64,000 nt of DNA from an uncultured Paracoccaceae bacterium. GTDB lineage: Bacteria; Pseudomonadota; Alphaproteobacteria; Rhodobacterales; Rhodobacteraceae. Shown here one piece after another: positions 38,735-47,446 of this stretch. Made by a program: the position numbers and the translations under genes. Location of the stretch: positions 62,001 to 126,000 of the forward strand of contig CALSOO010000009.1 in assembly GCA_943787985.1 (NCBI GenBank), read 5' to 3'. The first letter of the stretch is position 1. Each line of letters starts with the position of its first letter. Below the pieces are notes generated by a model. That model was given only the letters and a program-made list of their open reading frames with translations. It searched no databases and was not told the origin of the DNA.

Positions 38735-39687
38735 ATATGTCGCGGATCGCCCTGTTTGCAGGTCTTGGACTGATGGGCGGGGGCGTGTTCACGGCGGTGG
38801 TGCCCGGATTTGTGCAATCCCGCGCCCTTGAGGCCCTGAAAACGCAAACGCTCTCCGAACTGGTCTATGTGGCAGGCGGGACGTTCACCAATGGCACGTA
38901 TACGGTGCGCTGGACCGGTCAGGACGGCACAATGGAAGAGTTGCCAGTGCGCCCCGCAAGCTCCAGCCAACCCTCCGCCGAGGTGACATTGGGGGGGTAT
39001 TACATGCAGGCCCACGAGGCCGACAACGTCGTCTTTGATGTGTTCCTGAGAGCCACAGACCGCCCCGCGCAGGCAAAGAATGCAGACACCAACCTTGGCA
39101 GCGCAGGCTACACCGCGCGCATGACCTTTACAGAGGCACAGGCCTATTGCGCGTGGCTGGGCGAGGTGAGCGGCGTGGCGATGCGCTTGCCGACAGAAGA
39201 CGAGTGGGAATTTGCCGCGCGCGCCCGTGGCCAAACCCCGCCATGGGCCACAGACAACGGGCAGCATCTGATCGGTGAGAACCTGTCGGACAACGACCGC
39301 GACAGCGCAGATTTCGACCCGCCCCGCGCGCGCTATCAACCCAGCCCGATGGGGTTCTTCAACATGGCGGACGGACGCTACGAATGGACATCCGCCATTG
39401 AGGGCGATGTGCGCATCGCGAAAGGGGGCAGCAACCTGTCCTCTACAGGGATTGAAACCATCCCGTCACGCTTTTCCGCCGAACCCATGCTCAAGACCCA
39501 TCCGCTTTATGCGCAGATGCCCAACACGCAGCGCTATGATGCGATCGACGCCGACGCTGTCTATGTGATCAACGCCACGGCGCGCTGCGTGGCGCAGGTG
39601 TCTGAGGCTCCCGAGCAAAGCGGCTTTGGCACAGCGCCCGATCTGGACGCCATCGCCTTTCCGTCGGTTTATATTCTGCCCTACTGA
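38731..39687 (+). CDS. SUMF1/FGE-fold protein, putative effector immunity protein
   Basis: 318 residues with a hydrophobic N-terminal segment (IALFAGLGLMGGGVFTAVV) that should export it or anchor it facing the periplasm. The rest is a formylglycine-generating-enzyme/sulfatase-modifying fold with the hallmark RLPTEDEWEFAARARG. The catalytic loop, normally RGGSWxC...C, reads AKGGSNLSSTGIETIPSRFS and has neither cysteine, so it cannot work as a formylglycine enzyme. Its start overlaps the effector stop (ATGA). A periplasm-facing binding protein tightly coupled to a T6SS effector gene is best explained as immunity; this is inference. Confidence 0.65.
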   Translation: MNMSRIALFAGLGLMGGGVFTAVVPGFVQSRALEALKTQTLSELVYVAGGTFTNGTYTVRWTGQDGTMEELPVRPASSSQPSAEVTLGGYYMQAHEADNVVFDVFLRATDRPAQAKNADTNLGSAGYTARMTFTEAQAYCAWLGEVSGVAMRLPTEDEWEFAARARGQTPPWATDNGQHLIGENLSDNDRDSADFDPPRARYQPSPMGFFNMADGRYEWTSAIEGDVRIAKGGSNLSSTGIETIPSRFSAEPMLKTHPLYAQMPNTQRYDAIDADAVYVINATARCVAQVSEAPEQSGFGTAPDLDAIAFPSVYILPY

Positions 39688-39698
39688 CCGCGCGGGAC

Positions 39699-39967
39699 CT
39701 AGGCTCAGGACCCATTCATCTTATGCCATCAGCGCTCATATCACGAAAAATCAGTGGTTTGCACCATGCAGCAAATAGTGGTTCTATTTTCAAACGGAGC
39801 GCGCCACTGAAATGAAGTGATACGGGCGCCCTGCGGGTTTGACGGGTTTTCCCCGTGAATTGCGTTGCATCCGCTTGAAATTCAACAAGAGTTCCTGCGC
39901 AGAAGCGCCTTATCACGAGAAAAATCTGACACACTGGTGGCACAAGATGAACGGGTCCTGAGCCTAG
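39699..39967. mobile_element. Miniature inverted-repeat element (MITE-like) with CTAG at both ends
   Basis: A 269-base element. Its ends are inverted repeats GCTCAGGACCCATTCATC (39703-39720) and GATGAACGGGTCCTGAGC (39946-39963), one mismatch in 18, each flanked outside by CTAG (39699-39702 and 39964-39967). CTAG is a four-base target duplication seen with IS5-group transposases. No transposase fits inside; a 75-codon reverse frame (39716-39943) is not convincing. The right CTAG contains the TAG stop of the aldehyde dehydrogenase gene, so insertion landed exactly at that stop codon and kept it. Confidence 0.75.
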
Positions 39968-41418
39968 CCGTGCAAGGCCGCGACGGTTTTGAGGGTGGAG
40001 AAGCCGTATAGCGCTTCAAACCCCTTTTCACGCCCGTGCCCTGACAATCCGACCCCGCCAAAGGGCAGTTCGACCCCGCCAGCCGCGCCGTAGTTGTTCA
40101 GGAACACCTGCCCTGCGCGCAGCCGTTTGGCCAACCGCATTTGGCGCGCCCCCGACAGTGACCAGACAGAGGCGACCAGCCCGAACTCCGTGCCGTTGGC
40201 GATGCGGATGGCCTCTTCTTCATCCTCGAACGGGATGATGACCTGCACAGGGCCAAAGATTTCCTCTTGGGCCAGCACATGGGTCGGGGGGACGTCCGCG
40301 AACAGGGTCGCGGCGACATATGCCCCACCTGCGGGGGCGTCGCTGGCGATCTTGGCCTGTGCGACCATACGCAGATCAGCGCCTTTGGCGATGTAGCTCT
40401 CGACGATGCCCTTCTGGCGGTTGGAGATCAGCGGCCCCACGTTCAAATCCGCCGCCGCCGGTCCCACTTTGAGGGCGCGGTAGGCGGCCCCCATGCGCGC
40501 GACCACGTCATCGTAAACGCCGCGTTGCACCAGAATGCGCGAGGACGCAGAACAGGTCTGCCCGGCGTTTTGCAAACCTGCGTTGACCAGAAACGGCAGG
40601 GCGGCATCAAGGTCCGCATCTTCAAACACCAGTTGCGGGGATTTCCCGCCCAACTCCAGCGTCACAGGGACCACGTTTTGGGCCGATGTGGACTGGATCA
40701 CCTTGCCCACACCCACAGAGCCCGTAAACGACATGTGCTGTACGCCGCGGTGGGCCGTGAGGGCGGCGCCTGCCTCGGCGCCAAGGCCCGTGACCACATT
40801 CAACGCCCCCGCAGGCAGCCCCGCACGGCTGCAAATCTCGGCAAAGGCCAGCGCGCTCAGGCAAGCTTCCTCGGCGGGTTTCAAAACACAGGCATTGCCC
40901 ATCGCCAAAGCCGCCCCGACAGAGCGCCCGATGATCTGCATCGGGTAGTTCCACGGCACGATGTGGCCCGTGACCCCGTGGGGCTCGCGCAGGGTGTAAA
41001 CCGTGTAGCCGTCCTGAAACGGGATCGTTTCGCCGTGGATCTTGTCGGCGGCCCCTGCATAGAACTCCATGTATCGCGCCAAGGCGATGACGTCATTGCG
41101 CGCTTGGGTCAGGGGTTTGCCGACGTCCATGGATTCAAGGTCCGTCAGGTGGTCGATGTGTTCCAGCACCTCTGCCCCGATGCGCGCCAGAATGCGCCCC
41201 CGCTCAAAGGCAGGCAGGCGGCCCCACTCCCCGTCCAGCGCCGCTTGGGCGGCACGCACCGCCGCGTCGATGTCAGCGGCGGACCCTTTGGCGATGTGGC
41301 ACAACGTGCTGCCATCTGAGGGGTTGAGCAGGGGCAGAACGTCCCCCCCCAACGACGGACCCCACGCACCTGCAATGAAGAGGTGCGTGGGGTCAATGTT
41401 CATAGGTCGTAGGGTCAT
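39964..41418 (-). CDS. NAD(P)-dependent aldehyde dehydrogenase of TRAP operon 1
   Basis: 484 residues from ATG 41418 (MNIDPT at 41403 is an alternative). The oxyanion Asn (IVPWNYPMQ), Lys (CVLKPAEEA), general base (LELGGKSPQ) and nucleophile Cys (AGQTCSASSR) are all present, so it should be active, oxidising an aldehyde to an acid. It is the last gene after dctP-dctQ-dctM, 30 bases after dctM. The divergent GMC alcohol dehydrogenase further along may supply its aldehyde. Its TAG stop lies in the duplicated target site of the miniature element. Confidence 0.92.
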   Translation of the reverse strand: MTLRPMNIDPTHLFIAGAWGPSLGGDVLPLLNPSDGSTLCHIAKGSAADIDAAVRAAQAALDGEWGRLPAFERGRILARIGAEVLEHIDHLTDLESMDVGKPLTQARNDVIALARYMEFYAGAADKIHGETIPFQDGYTVYTLREPHGVTGHIVPWNYPMQIIGRSVGAALAMGNACVLKPAEEACLSALAFAEICSRAGLPAGALNVVTGLGAEAGAALTAHRGVQHMSFTGSVGVGKVIQSTSAQNVVPVTLELGGKSPQLVFEDADLDAALPFLVNAGLQNAGQTCSASSRILVQRGVYDDVVARMGAAYRALKVGPAAADLNVGPLISNRQKGIVESYIAKGADLRMVAQAKIASDAPAGGAYVAATLFADVPPTHVLAQEEIFGPVQVIIPFEDEEEAIRIANGTEFGLVASVWSLSGARQMRLAKRLRAGQVFLNNYGAAGGVELPFGGVGLSGHGREKGFEALYGFSTLKTVAALHG

Positions 41419-41448
41419 GAGGCAATCCTTAAACGGGTTGCGCGCAGT

Positions 41449-42894
41449 CTAGTTCCCGTAGGCGATCGCTGGCAACCACGTAACAAGCGCGGGGATCTCG
41501 AACACGATGATCAACCCCAGAACCTGCAGCAATACAAACGGGATAACCCCTTTGTAGATATGGCCCAGATTGACCCCCGGAGGGCACACGCCCTTGAGGT
41601 AGAACAAGGCAAACCCGACGGGCGGCGTCAGGAAGGAGGTCTGCAACGTCACCGCCACCAGAATGGCAAACCAGACGATCTGCGGATTATCAACCACTCC
41701 AAAGCCATTCACGGCCAGTTCCAGCCCCATCACCACAGGCAAAACCAGCGGCATGATGATCAGGGTGATTTCGATCCAGTCCAGCAGGAACCCGAGGATA
41801 AAGACGATGAACAGGATAAAGACCACGATCATGTAGGGGTTCTCGAAAGAGCCCGCGATCATGTGTTTGATGGTCTCGTCCCCGCCGTACAAGCGCAGCA
41901 CATAGGCAAAGAAGTTGGCGGCGATAAAGATCCCGACGATGTAGCCGGCCGTATTCAGGGTCTGGCGGCTCACATCCTTGAACACCTTGAAGGTCAGCTT
42001 GCGGTTCAGGATCGCCAACAGCATCGCCCCCAGCGCGCCAAGGCCCGAGGCCTCGGTCGGGGTGGCAAACCCGAAGAAGATCGAGCCAAGAACCACAAGG
42101 ATCAAAGCCATGGGCGGCATCACGGACAAGGCGACTTCCCCCACGATCTTCATGGTGACAGGCTCGCGGTTTTCAGGGATGGGCATAGAGGAAGGGCTGA
42201 GCAAGCCGTAAACCACGATAAAGGTGATGTACAAAGCCCCCAACAACAGACCGGGAAACAACGCGCCCATGAACAGATCGCCAAGGCTGATAGAGAGCTG
42301 GTCAGACATGATGACAAGCATGATGGAGGGGGGGATCAGAATGCCCAAAGTGCCAGAGGCAGCGATGGTACCGGTGGCGATGGGCTTGGAGTAGTTCTGC
42401 TCCATCATCGCAGGCAAACCCATGACGCCCAACAACACAACAGAGGCGCCGATAACACCGGTGGAGGCGGCCAGAATGATGCCGATGAGCATAACAGACA
42501 AAGCCAACCCACCGCGCAAAGCGCCAAACAACACCTGCATAGAACGCATCATGCGCTGGGCGACACCGGATTGATCCAGCATGAGGCCCATGAAAATGAA
42601 CATCGGAAGGGCGACCAGAACAGGGTTCTTCACCACCCCGCCAAAGAATCGGCCAGCGGTGGCGCCCATTTTGCGGAAACTGATGCGGGTGTCGTCATAA
42701 TGGATGTATTCGCGAATGGCGTCGCGGGCAGGGTCCAGCACGAACATGGCCAGAATGATGAACATCAAGGACACACCAACCAAGGCATAAGCCACGGGAA
42801 TGCCGCGGAAAAGCATCACAATAAAGACCAGAAAAATGACAAGAACCAGCCACTCGTTCAGGGTCAGAAAGTTGATAAGAGACAGAAGTTGCAT
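41449..42894 (-). CDS. dctM: TRAP transporter large permease (DctM), system 1
   Basis: 481 residues with about 12-13 membrane helices, the main channel subunit of a sodium-driven TRAP importer. Typical DctM motifs are seen: FIFMGLMLDQSGVAQRMM, the gly/thr-rich loop LAASTGVIGASVVLLGVMGL and IPPSIMLVIMSDQ, and near the C-terminus TPPVGFALFYLKG. It follows the small subunit by six bases and precedes the aldehyde dehydrogenase. At 481 residues it is longer than the usual ~430, with an extended cytosolic segment in the first 60 residues. Confidence 0.92.
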   Translation of the reverse strand: MQLLSLINFLTLNEWLVLVIFLVFIVMLFRGIPVAYALVGVSLMFIILAMFVLDPARDAIREYIHYDDTRISFRKMGATAGRFFGGVVKNPVLVALPMFIFMGLMLDQSGVAQRMMRSMQVLFGALRGGLALSVMLIGIILAASTGVIGASVVLLGVMGLPAMMEQNYSKPIATGTIAASGTLGILIPPSIMLVIMSDQLSISLGDLFMGALFPGLLLGALYITFIVVYGLLSPSSMPIPENREPVTMKIVGEVALSVMPPMALILVVLGSIFFGFATPTEASGLGALGAMLLAILNRKLTFKVFKDVSRQTLNTAGYIVGIFIAANFFAYVLRLYGGDETIKHMIAGSFENPYMIVVFILFIVFILGFLLDWIEITLIIMPLVLPVVMGLELAVNGFGVVDNPQIVWFAILVAVTLQTSFLTPPVGFALFYLKGVCPPGVNLGHIYKGVIPFVLLQVLGLIIVFEIPALVTWLPAIAYGN

Positions 42895-42900
42895 GTGGGG

Positions 42901-43695
42901 TTAGCCCTCGACCTGTGAACGGTTGCGCAAATAGCCATAAACGAAGAGTGCAGCGACAAGGGCAGCGGCAATCATCAGGGCATAATCAAAGATCGGCTCG
43001 CGCATGATACGGCGGGCTTTGATGTCGGAATTGGTGAGATAGACAAACCAGTACATCACATAAACAACAGCGCGCCATGCCATGAAAATCGCCATAGGCA
43101 GCATCGCGATGATGATGGTGTGCAAACGGACAGGGCTGACAACGCGCAAGTTGCGCAACAAGACGCCATAAGCGGCCAGACAGGACAAAACGAACAAGAC
43201 AGGCAATGTGGACTTGAGGATGTACAAGCCGTGTAAACCGTTGGGGCTGTCAGACCCTTCACCGGCGACAACTGACGACACAGCGTAATGGAACATGGTG
43301 TCCGTCATCAAGCCAAGGAAAGGCAACAACAACCAGCCCAGGGCGAAAACCTCGATGCGGGCCTTCTTTTCGGGGGTGTAGTGCTCGTGGAAAATATCGA
43401 CACGCACATGGCTCGAGGTGGTGATGGCATAGCCAAAGGCGGTGAGCATGGCAAAACCGTAGATCCACCACTGGGCATCATCCAGCCACGCCTGGTTAAA
43501 GCCGTTGCCGCGCAAAAACACTTGAGCCACGATGGCAAACATCAGCAATGGAAAGGCCCACGCAACAACGTTGCCGACGTTGATCATCAAACGATCGAGG
43601 GGACCATGCTGGTCGCGGTCCACTTCACTGGGGTCGGAAATGGCCAGAACGGCATCCACCGTCAGTTCCTCTAAGGGTGCGGGTTTGGGTGACAT
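42901..43695 (-). CDS. dctQ: TRAP transporter small permease (DctQ), system 1
   Basis: 264 residues from the ATG at 43695, chosen because GGAGG lies nine bases upstream. Longer starts at 43722 and 43755 are possible, but the latter falls inside the terminator-like hairpin after dctP. About four to six membrane helices and a long N-terminal cytosolic tail are predicted. The aromatic motif NGFNQAWLDDAQWWIYGFAM fits DctQ of the longer mannitol/2-oxoacid type. It partners DctM, which starts six bases after its stop. Confidence 0.85.
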   Translation of the reverse strand: MSPKPAPLEELTVDAVLAISDPSEVDRDQHGPLDRLMINVGNVVAWAFPLLMFAIVAQVFLRGNGFNQAWLDDAQWWIYGFAMLTAFGYAITTSSHVRVDIFHEHYTPEKKARIEVFALGWLLLPFLGLMTDTMFHYAVSSVVAGEGSDSPNGLHGLYILKSTLPVLFVLSCLAAYGVLLRNLRVVSPVRLHTIIIAMLPMAIFMAWRAVVYVMYWFVYLTNSDIKARRIMREPIFDYALMIAAALVAALFVYGYLRNRSQVEG

Positions 43696-43742
43696 TTCGG
43701 GAACCTCCACGGGATGCAGCATGGGTTTGGGGCGTTGGGTTG

Positions 43743-43773
43743 AAAAAGGCGGCACCGTTCCAGCGCCGCCTTT
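43743..43773 (-). terminator. Hairpin with T run between dctP and dctQ (system 1)
   Basis: Read on the reverse strand: AAAGGCGGCGC, loop TGGAACG, GTGCCGCCTTT and a T run. This is a partial terminator 22 bases after dctP, which would make the periplasmic binding protein more abundant than the permease. Confidence 0.7.
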
Positions 43774-43794
43774 GTTGGTGTCACAAGGGTAAAG

Positions 43795-44835
43795 TTACTT
43801 GCGTGGAAGGTAGATGTTGTTGGACCAGATTTTGTAGCCCGCACGGTATTCGGTCAGGTCTGCCCAGACCTTTGCGAAATACTCGTCCTCGGCTGCCAAT
43901 TCTGCGGCAACTTCGTTCCATGTGGATTCAAACAGTTCCAGCATTTCAGGGGACCACTGCTTGATCTTCACACCGTTGTTTTCGGTATTGTCGACCATGG
44001 CGGCATAGTTCGTGGCCTCACCCTCTGCGAGGGATGTGGTCACGTTGGCCAGACAAGCGGTCTGGATCTGGGCTTGGGCCATTTCGGACAGGTCTTCCCA
44101 AACGTCTACGTTGACGATGAGTTCAAACAACGTGGAAGGCTGGTGCCAACCGGGGAAGTAGTTGTACTTGGCGATCTTGTGAAAGCCCAAACGGGAGTCG
44201 ATGCGGGGCATCGAGAATTCCGTCGCATCAATCGCGCCGCGCTCGAGCGCCGGAAAAATGTCGCCCGCGCCCAACAAGGACGTGGACACGCCCAAACGCT
44301 GCATGACTTCGGCACCCAGACCAAAGAAGCGCATGTTCAAACCTTCAAGGTCTTCAACGCCATTGATTTCGTTTTTGAACCAACCGGATGTTTCCGGGGC
44401 GATCACGCCACATGGCATAACTTTGACGTCATAACCGGCTTGATCATACATGCCCTGCCACAGCTCCATGCCGTCATCATACAGGATCCAGCCCATGAAT
44501 TCGCCCGCTTCCGGGCCAAAGGGAACCGCCGCAAACAAGGATGCGGACTTGATTTTGCCCTGCCAGTAACCGGACGTCGCGAAAGCTGCGTCAACCGAGC
44601 CGTTGGACACAGCGTCCAGCGCTTCGAGGGTAGGGACCAATTTGCCCGGATCAAAGTGCTCGACCTGAATTTCGGTGGAAATGCTGTTGAGGCGGTTGGC
44701 AAAGTCAACACCGGCTGTGCCAAGGATAGGCAAGCTGGACGGGAATGACGATGTCATCTCGATGGTGTCCTGGGCCATCGCGCCGGTGGCTGCGATCACC
44801 GCGGCAACGGCAGTTGCGATAAAGTTGGGTTTCAT
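43795..44835 (-). CDS. dctP: TRAP transporter substrate-binding protein (DctP), system 1
   Basis: 346 residues with a Sec signal peptide (FIATAVAAVIAATGAMAQ) and a DctP-type periplasmic domain. The conserved Arg of the family is likely in LEGLNMRFFGLGAEVM, followed by ALERGAIDATEFSMPRIDS. A GGAGGAG site precedes the ATG at 44835. It is followed by a partial terminator and then dctQ-dctM-aldehyde dehydrogenase. Binding of a carboxylate or keto-acid-like solute is expected from the family. The palindromic element 90 bases upstream may control this operon. Confidence 0.9.
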   Translation of the reverse strand: MKPNFIATAVAAVIAATGAMAQDTIEMTSSFPSSLPILGTAGVDFANRLNSISTEIQVEHFDPGKLVPTLEALDAVSNGSVDAAFATSGYWQGKIKSASLFAAVPFGPEAGEFMGWILYDDGMELWQGMYDQAGYDVKVMPCGVIAPETSGWFKNEINGVEDLEGLNMRFFGLGAEVMQRLGVSTSLLGAGDIFPALERGAIDATEFSMPRIDSRLGFHKIAKYNYFPGWHQPSTLFELIVNVDVWEDLSEMAQAQIQTACLANVTTSLAEGEATNYAAMVDNTENNGVKIKQWSPEMLELFESTWNEVAAELAAEDEYFAKVWADLTEYRAGYKIWSNNIYLPRK

Positions 44836-45287
44836 TTGGGTCTCCTCCCGTGAGTGGTCATTTTTGACCTTAGTTAATTTCGAAACCCCAAGAGTGGTCC
44901 GCGGGGGATTTCGGTAACGAATACATTAACGAATACGTTAAGTGCCTGTCTACAGGCAGCGCGTATTCAACCCGTTAAGTTTTCCACCACGAACCCGCGT
45001 GTTGGCAAGCATCAATTGGGCGGGGATTGCTACGTAGTAATGGGTATGAAATTGCGTAACAATATGTTTTAAAACGGAAGTTACACAAAGGATGTTGCGT
45101 CAATTAGGTGCGGTATTGGTAAGTTTTTTTGTCCAAATTGGAATAATTGGCAAAATACAGGTTAACGAATTTTGCGGCATCGAGCTGCGACTCATATTAA
45201 AAATTACCAAACCGGCTGACAAACGGGCGCAGTTTTCGCCAGTTTGCCTCTTTTTGCCGCGTCACACAGACCGGATTTCGCCCCGAA
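44836..45287. promoter_or_regulatory. Upstream region of TRAP operon 1, with operator-like repeats
   Basis: 452 bases without a gene, clearly A+T-rich in the middle. At 44926-44941 is the perfect palindrome TTAACGAATACGTTAA. An overlapping copy, GTAACGAATAC, starts 12 bases earlier (44914), and TTAACGAAT recurs at 45162. This looks like a cluster of sites for one repressor or activator controlling dctP. I see no convincing reading frame or RNA gene in the remainder. Confidence 0.55.
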
Positions 45288-45665
45288 TTATGCGCCCTCG
45301 ACCGCGCCGCCGGCGGCTTTCCAGTCCCCAATGCCACCGATGTTGCGCACATTGCTGTAGCCCATCTCCTTGAGTGTCTTGCCTGCTAATGCGGCCTGCC
45401 CACCGGCGGCACAGACCACGTAAATCGGGGCGTCGGGTGTCAGGGCGGCGTTGTGGATGGCGGTGGCGGGGTCGGCGATGAATTCCAACATGCCGCGCGG
45501 GATGTGGTGGGCGCCTTTGATCGTGCCGGTCTGGGCAATGGACGCACTGTCGCGCACATCGACAAATACACTGGCAGGGTCGCTGTGCGCTGTGACCGCC
45601 TCTGCGCTGCTGATCCGCTCTACAGCGGCGTTGGCCTCTGTCATGTAGTCTTTTGAAGTTTTCAT
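45288..45665 (-). CDS. Rhodanese-like sulfurtransferase
   Basis: 125 residues, one rhodanese domain. The catalytic Cys85 is in [15 protein letters not shown], and the conserved DVRD motif ([10 protein letters not shown]) and IPRGMLEF precede it. No signal peptide, so it is cytosolic. It lies 78 bases downstream of the GMC oxidoreductase on the same strand and may be co-transcribed. Such proteins transfer sulfane sulfur to cyanide or protein thiols. The role in this operon is not evident. Confidence 0.87.
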   Translation of the reverse strand: MKTSKDYMTEANAAVERISSAEAVTAHSDPASVFVDVRDSASIAQTGTIKGAHHIPRGMLEFIADPATAIHNAALTPDAPIYVVCAAGGQAALAGKTLKEMGYSNVRNIGGIGDWKAAGGAVEGA

Positions 45666-45743
45666 CTGCGCATGTCCTGCTGCTGGTCCAAAAAAACAGC
45701 GACCCCACAGGACCGCTGGTCTTTTGTACTCTAGGCGATGGAA

Positions 45744-47339
45744 TCAGGCGTCGGCCAGTATCATTTTCGCGCAGTTCTCACCGATCATGATGGCGGGGGC
45801 GTTGGTGTTGCCCGACACGATCTCCGGCATGATGGAGCAGTCCGCCACACGCAGCCCTTTGACGCCGTGGACGCGCAGTTTGGCATCCACAACCGCGTCA
45901 GGGCCAGACCCCATCTTGCATGTGCCTGTGGGGTGATAAATCGAGGCCGTGTTGTTGCGGGCCCAATCCAGCGTGGCATCATAGTCTTCGATGTCCAGAT
46001 CAGGATGGGGGCGGTACTCGGTCGAGATTTTGGATTTGAGAGGGGCATGGCGCGCAATGGTGCGGGCAATGTTGACGCCTGCCACAACCGTCCGGCAATC
46101 GGTTTCAGTGGAGAGGTAATTGGGGATGATCTTTGGATAGACGCCCCCGTCCTTGCTGCTCAGGCGGATTTCACCACGGCTCTCGGGGCGCAACTGGCAG
46201 ACAGACATGGTAAAGGCGGAAAACTTGTCCGCGCCCTTGCCGGGGTTCTCGGCAGACAAGGGCTGAACGTGAAACTGCACATCCGGGGTGTCCAGATCAG
46301 CGCGGGTTTTCATAAAACCGGTGGCGAGGCTTGCAGCCATGGTCATGGGACCGGCACGGTACATCGCGTATTTCAGCGCGATCTTGGCTTGACCGAACAA
46401 GGATCTGACCTCGTCATTCAGGGTCGGCTCGTTGCACTTGTACACCAGACGGGCCTGCAAATGGTCCTGCATGTTTTTGCCAACACCGTTCAGATCGTGT
46501 TTGACCTCGATGCCGTGCTCTTGCAACTGGGCGGCTTCACCGACACCGGACAGCATCAAAACCTGTGGAGAGTTGATAGACCCACCGCTGAGAATCACTT
46601 CGCGGTTGGCCTTGATGACATGCGCGACACCACCGCGATCTTTGTACGTTACGCCTGTGCAAACACCGTCAACAATGTTGACCTTCTGAACAAGGGCGCG
46701 GGTGATGATCTGCAAATTCGCGCGTTTTTTCACAGGGTTAAGGTAGGCCACAGCGGAAGAACAGCGGCGACCATTTTTAGAGGTAAGCTGGAAAAAACCC
46801 ACCCCTTCCTGGGTTTCGCCGTTATAATCAGGGTTGAACTTGTAGCCGGCGGTCTGTGCGGCCGCCACCCAAGCATCGGTAATGGGACGTTGAATGCGCA
46901 TATTTGAAACGGACAAGGGGCCGCTGTCCCCATGGTACTCATCCGCACCGCGTTCGTTGTTTTCGGCCATCTTGAAAAGTGGCAAAACATCATCCCAAGC
47001 CCAACCACGATTGCCCATCTGGGCCCAGCGGTCATAATCCTGGGCCTGACCACGCACATAAAGCAACCCATTCAAGGAGGAGGAGCCACCCAACACTTTG
47101 CCACGCGGCCACTCGATAGAGCGGCCATTAAGCCCCGGATCAGGTTGGGTTTTGTAGCACCAATCCACATTCGGATTGTGAATGGTTTTAAAATACCCGA
47201 CGGGGATATGGATCCACGGATTAAGATCACGGCCACCGGCCTCTAATAGGATCACTTTGGTAGACGGGTCTGCACTTAACCTGTTGGCCAGCACGCATCC
47301 AGCCGAGCCCGCGCCCACGATGATATAGTCCGCTTCCAC
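45744..47339 (-). CDS. GMC-family FAD oxidoreductase (choline dehydrogenase-like)
   Basis: 531 residues. The N-terminal FAD motif is [17 protein letters not shown] (residues ~5-21), the second GMC signature is around [16 protein letters not shown], and the catalytic His/Asn region is [11 protein letters not shown] with the later [11 protein letters not shown]. It oxidises an alcohol to an aldehyde, passing electrons to the respiratory chain or a quinone. It resembles BetA, but several Roseobacter alcohol dehydrogenases share this fold, so choline is not certain. It is divergent from TRAP operon 2 with a possible operator between them. Confidence 0.9.
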   Translation of the reverse strand: MEADYIIVGAGSAGCVLANRLSADPSTKVILLEAGGRDLNPWIHIPVGYFKTIHNPNVDWCYKTQPDPGLNGRSIEWPRGKVLGGSSSLNGLLYVRGQAQDYDRWAQMGNRGWAWDDVLPLFKMAENNERGADEYHGDSGPLSVSNMRIQRPITDAWVAAAQTAGYKFNPDYNGETQEGVGFFQLTSKNGRRCSSAVAYLNPVKKRANLQIITRALVQKVNIVDGVCTGVTYKDRGGVAHVIKANREVILSGGSINSPQVLMLSGVGEAAQLQEHGIEVKHDLNGVGKNMQDHLQARLVYKCNEPTLNDEVRSLFGQAKIALKYAMYRAGPMTMAASLATGFMKTRADLDTPDVQFHVQPLSAENPGKGADKFSAFTMSVCQLRPESRGEIRLSSKDGGVYPKIIPNYLSTETDCRTVVAGVNIARTIARHAPLKSKISTEYRPHPDLDIEDYDATLDWARNNTASIYHPTGTCKMGSGPDAVVDAKLRVHGVKGLRVADCSIMPEIVSGNTNAPAIMIGENCAKMILADA

Positions 47340-47400
47340 AAAATTTCTCCCCGTATTTGAAATAACACTATACAGAATGGTTTTGTCATACTACAGTTTT

Positions 47401-47419
47401 TTGAAACTAAAAGTCTCAA
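47401..47419. promoter_or_regulatory. Operator-like inverted repeat between GMC gene and TRAP operon 2
   Basis: TTGAAACT-AAA-AGTCTCAA, an inverted repeat with one mismatch per eight-base arm, lies 28 bases before the dctP start in the 107-base divergent gap. It could bind the IclR regulator encoded at the end of the operon. Confidence 0.4.
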
Positions 47420-47446
47420 TAATTGACAATAGGGAGGAAATTTGTC

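Noticed and set aside
39716-39943. 75-codon reverse frame inside the miniature element as a transposase remnant
   Set aside because: No DDE-transposase motif is visible and it is far too short; it may simply be an open frame.
41560-42918. 452-codon forward frame rich in His, Gln and Asp
   Set aside because: Antisense to dctM; the composition is what hydrophobic codons give when read backwards.
45092-45373. 93-codon forward frame upstream of the rhodanese gene
   Set aside because: It overlaps the rhodanese gene on the other strand and ends in Arg/Cys-rich sequence typical of a shadow frame.
45738-46907. 389-codon forward frame
   Set aside because: Antisense to the GMC oxidoreductase, without start signal or recognisable domain.
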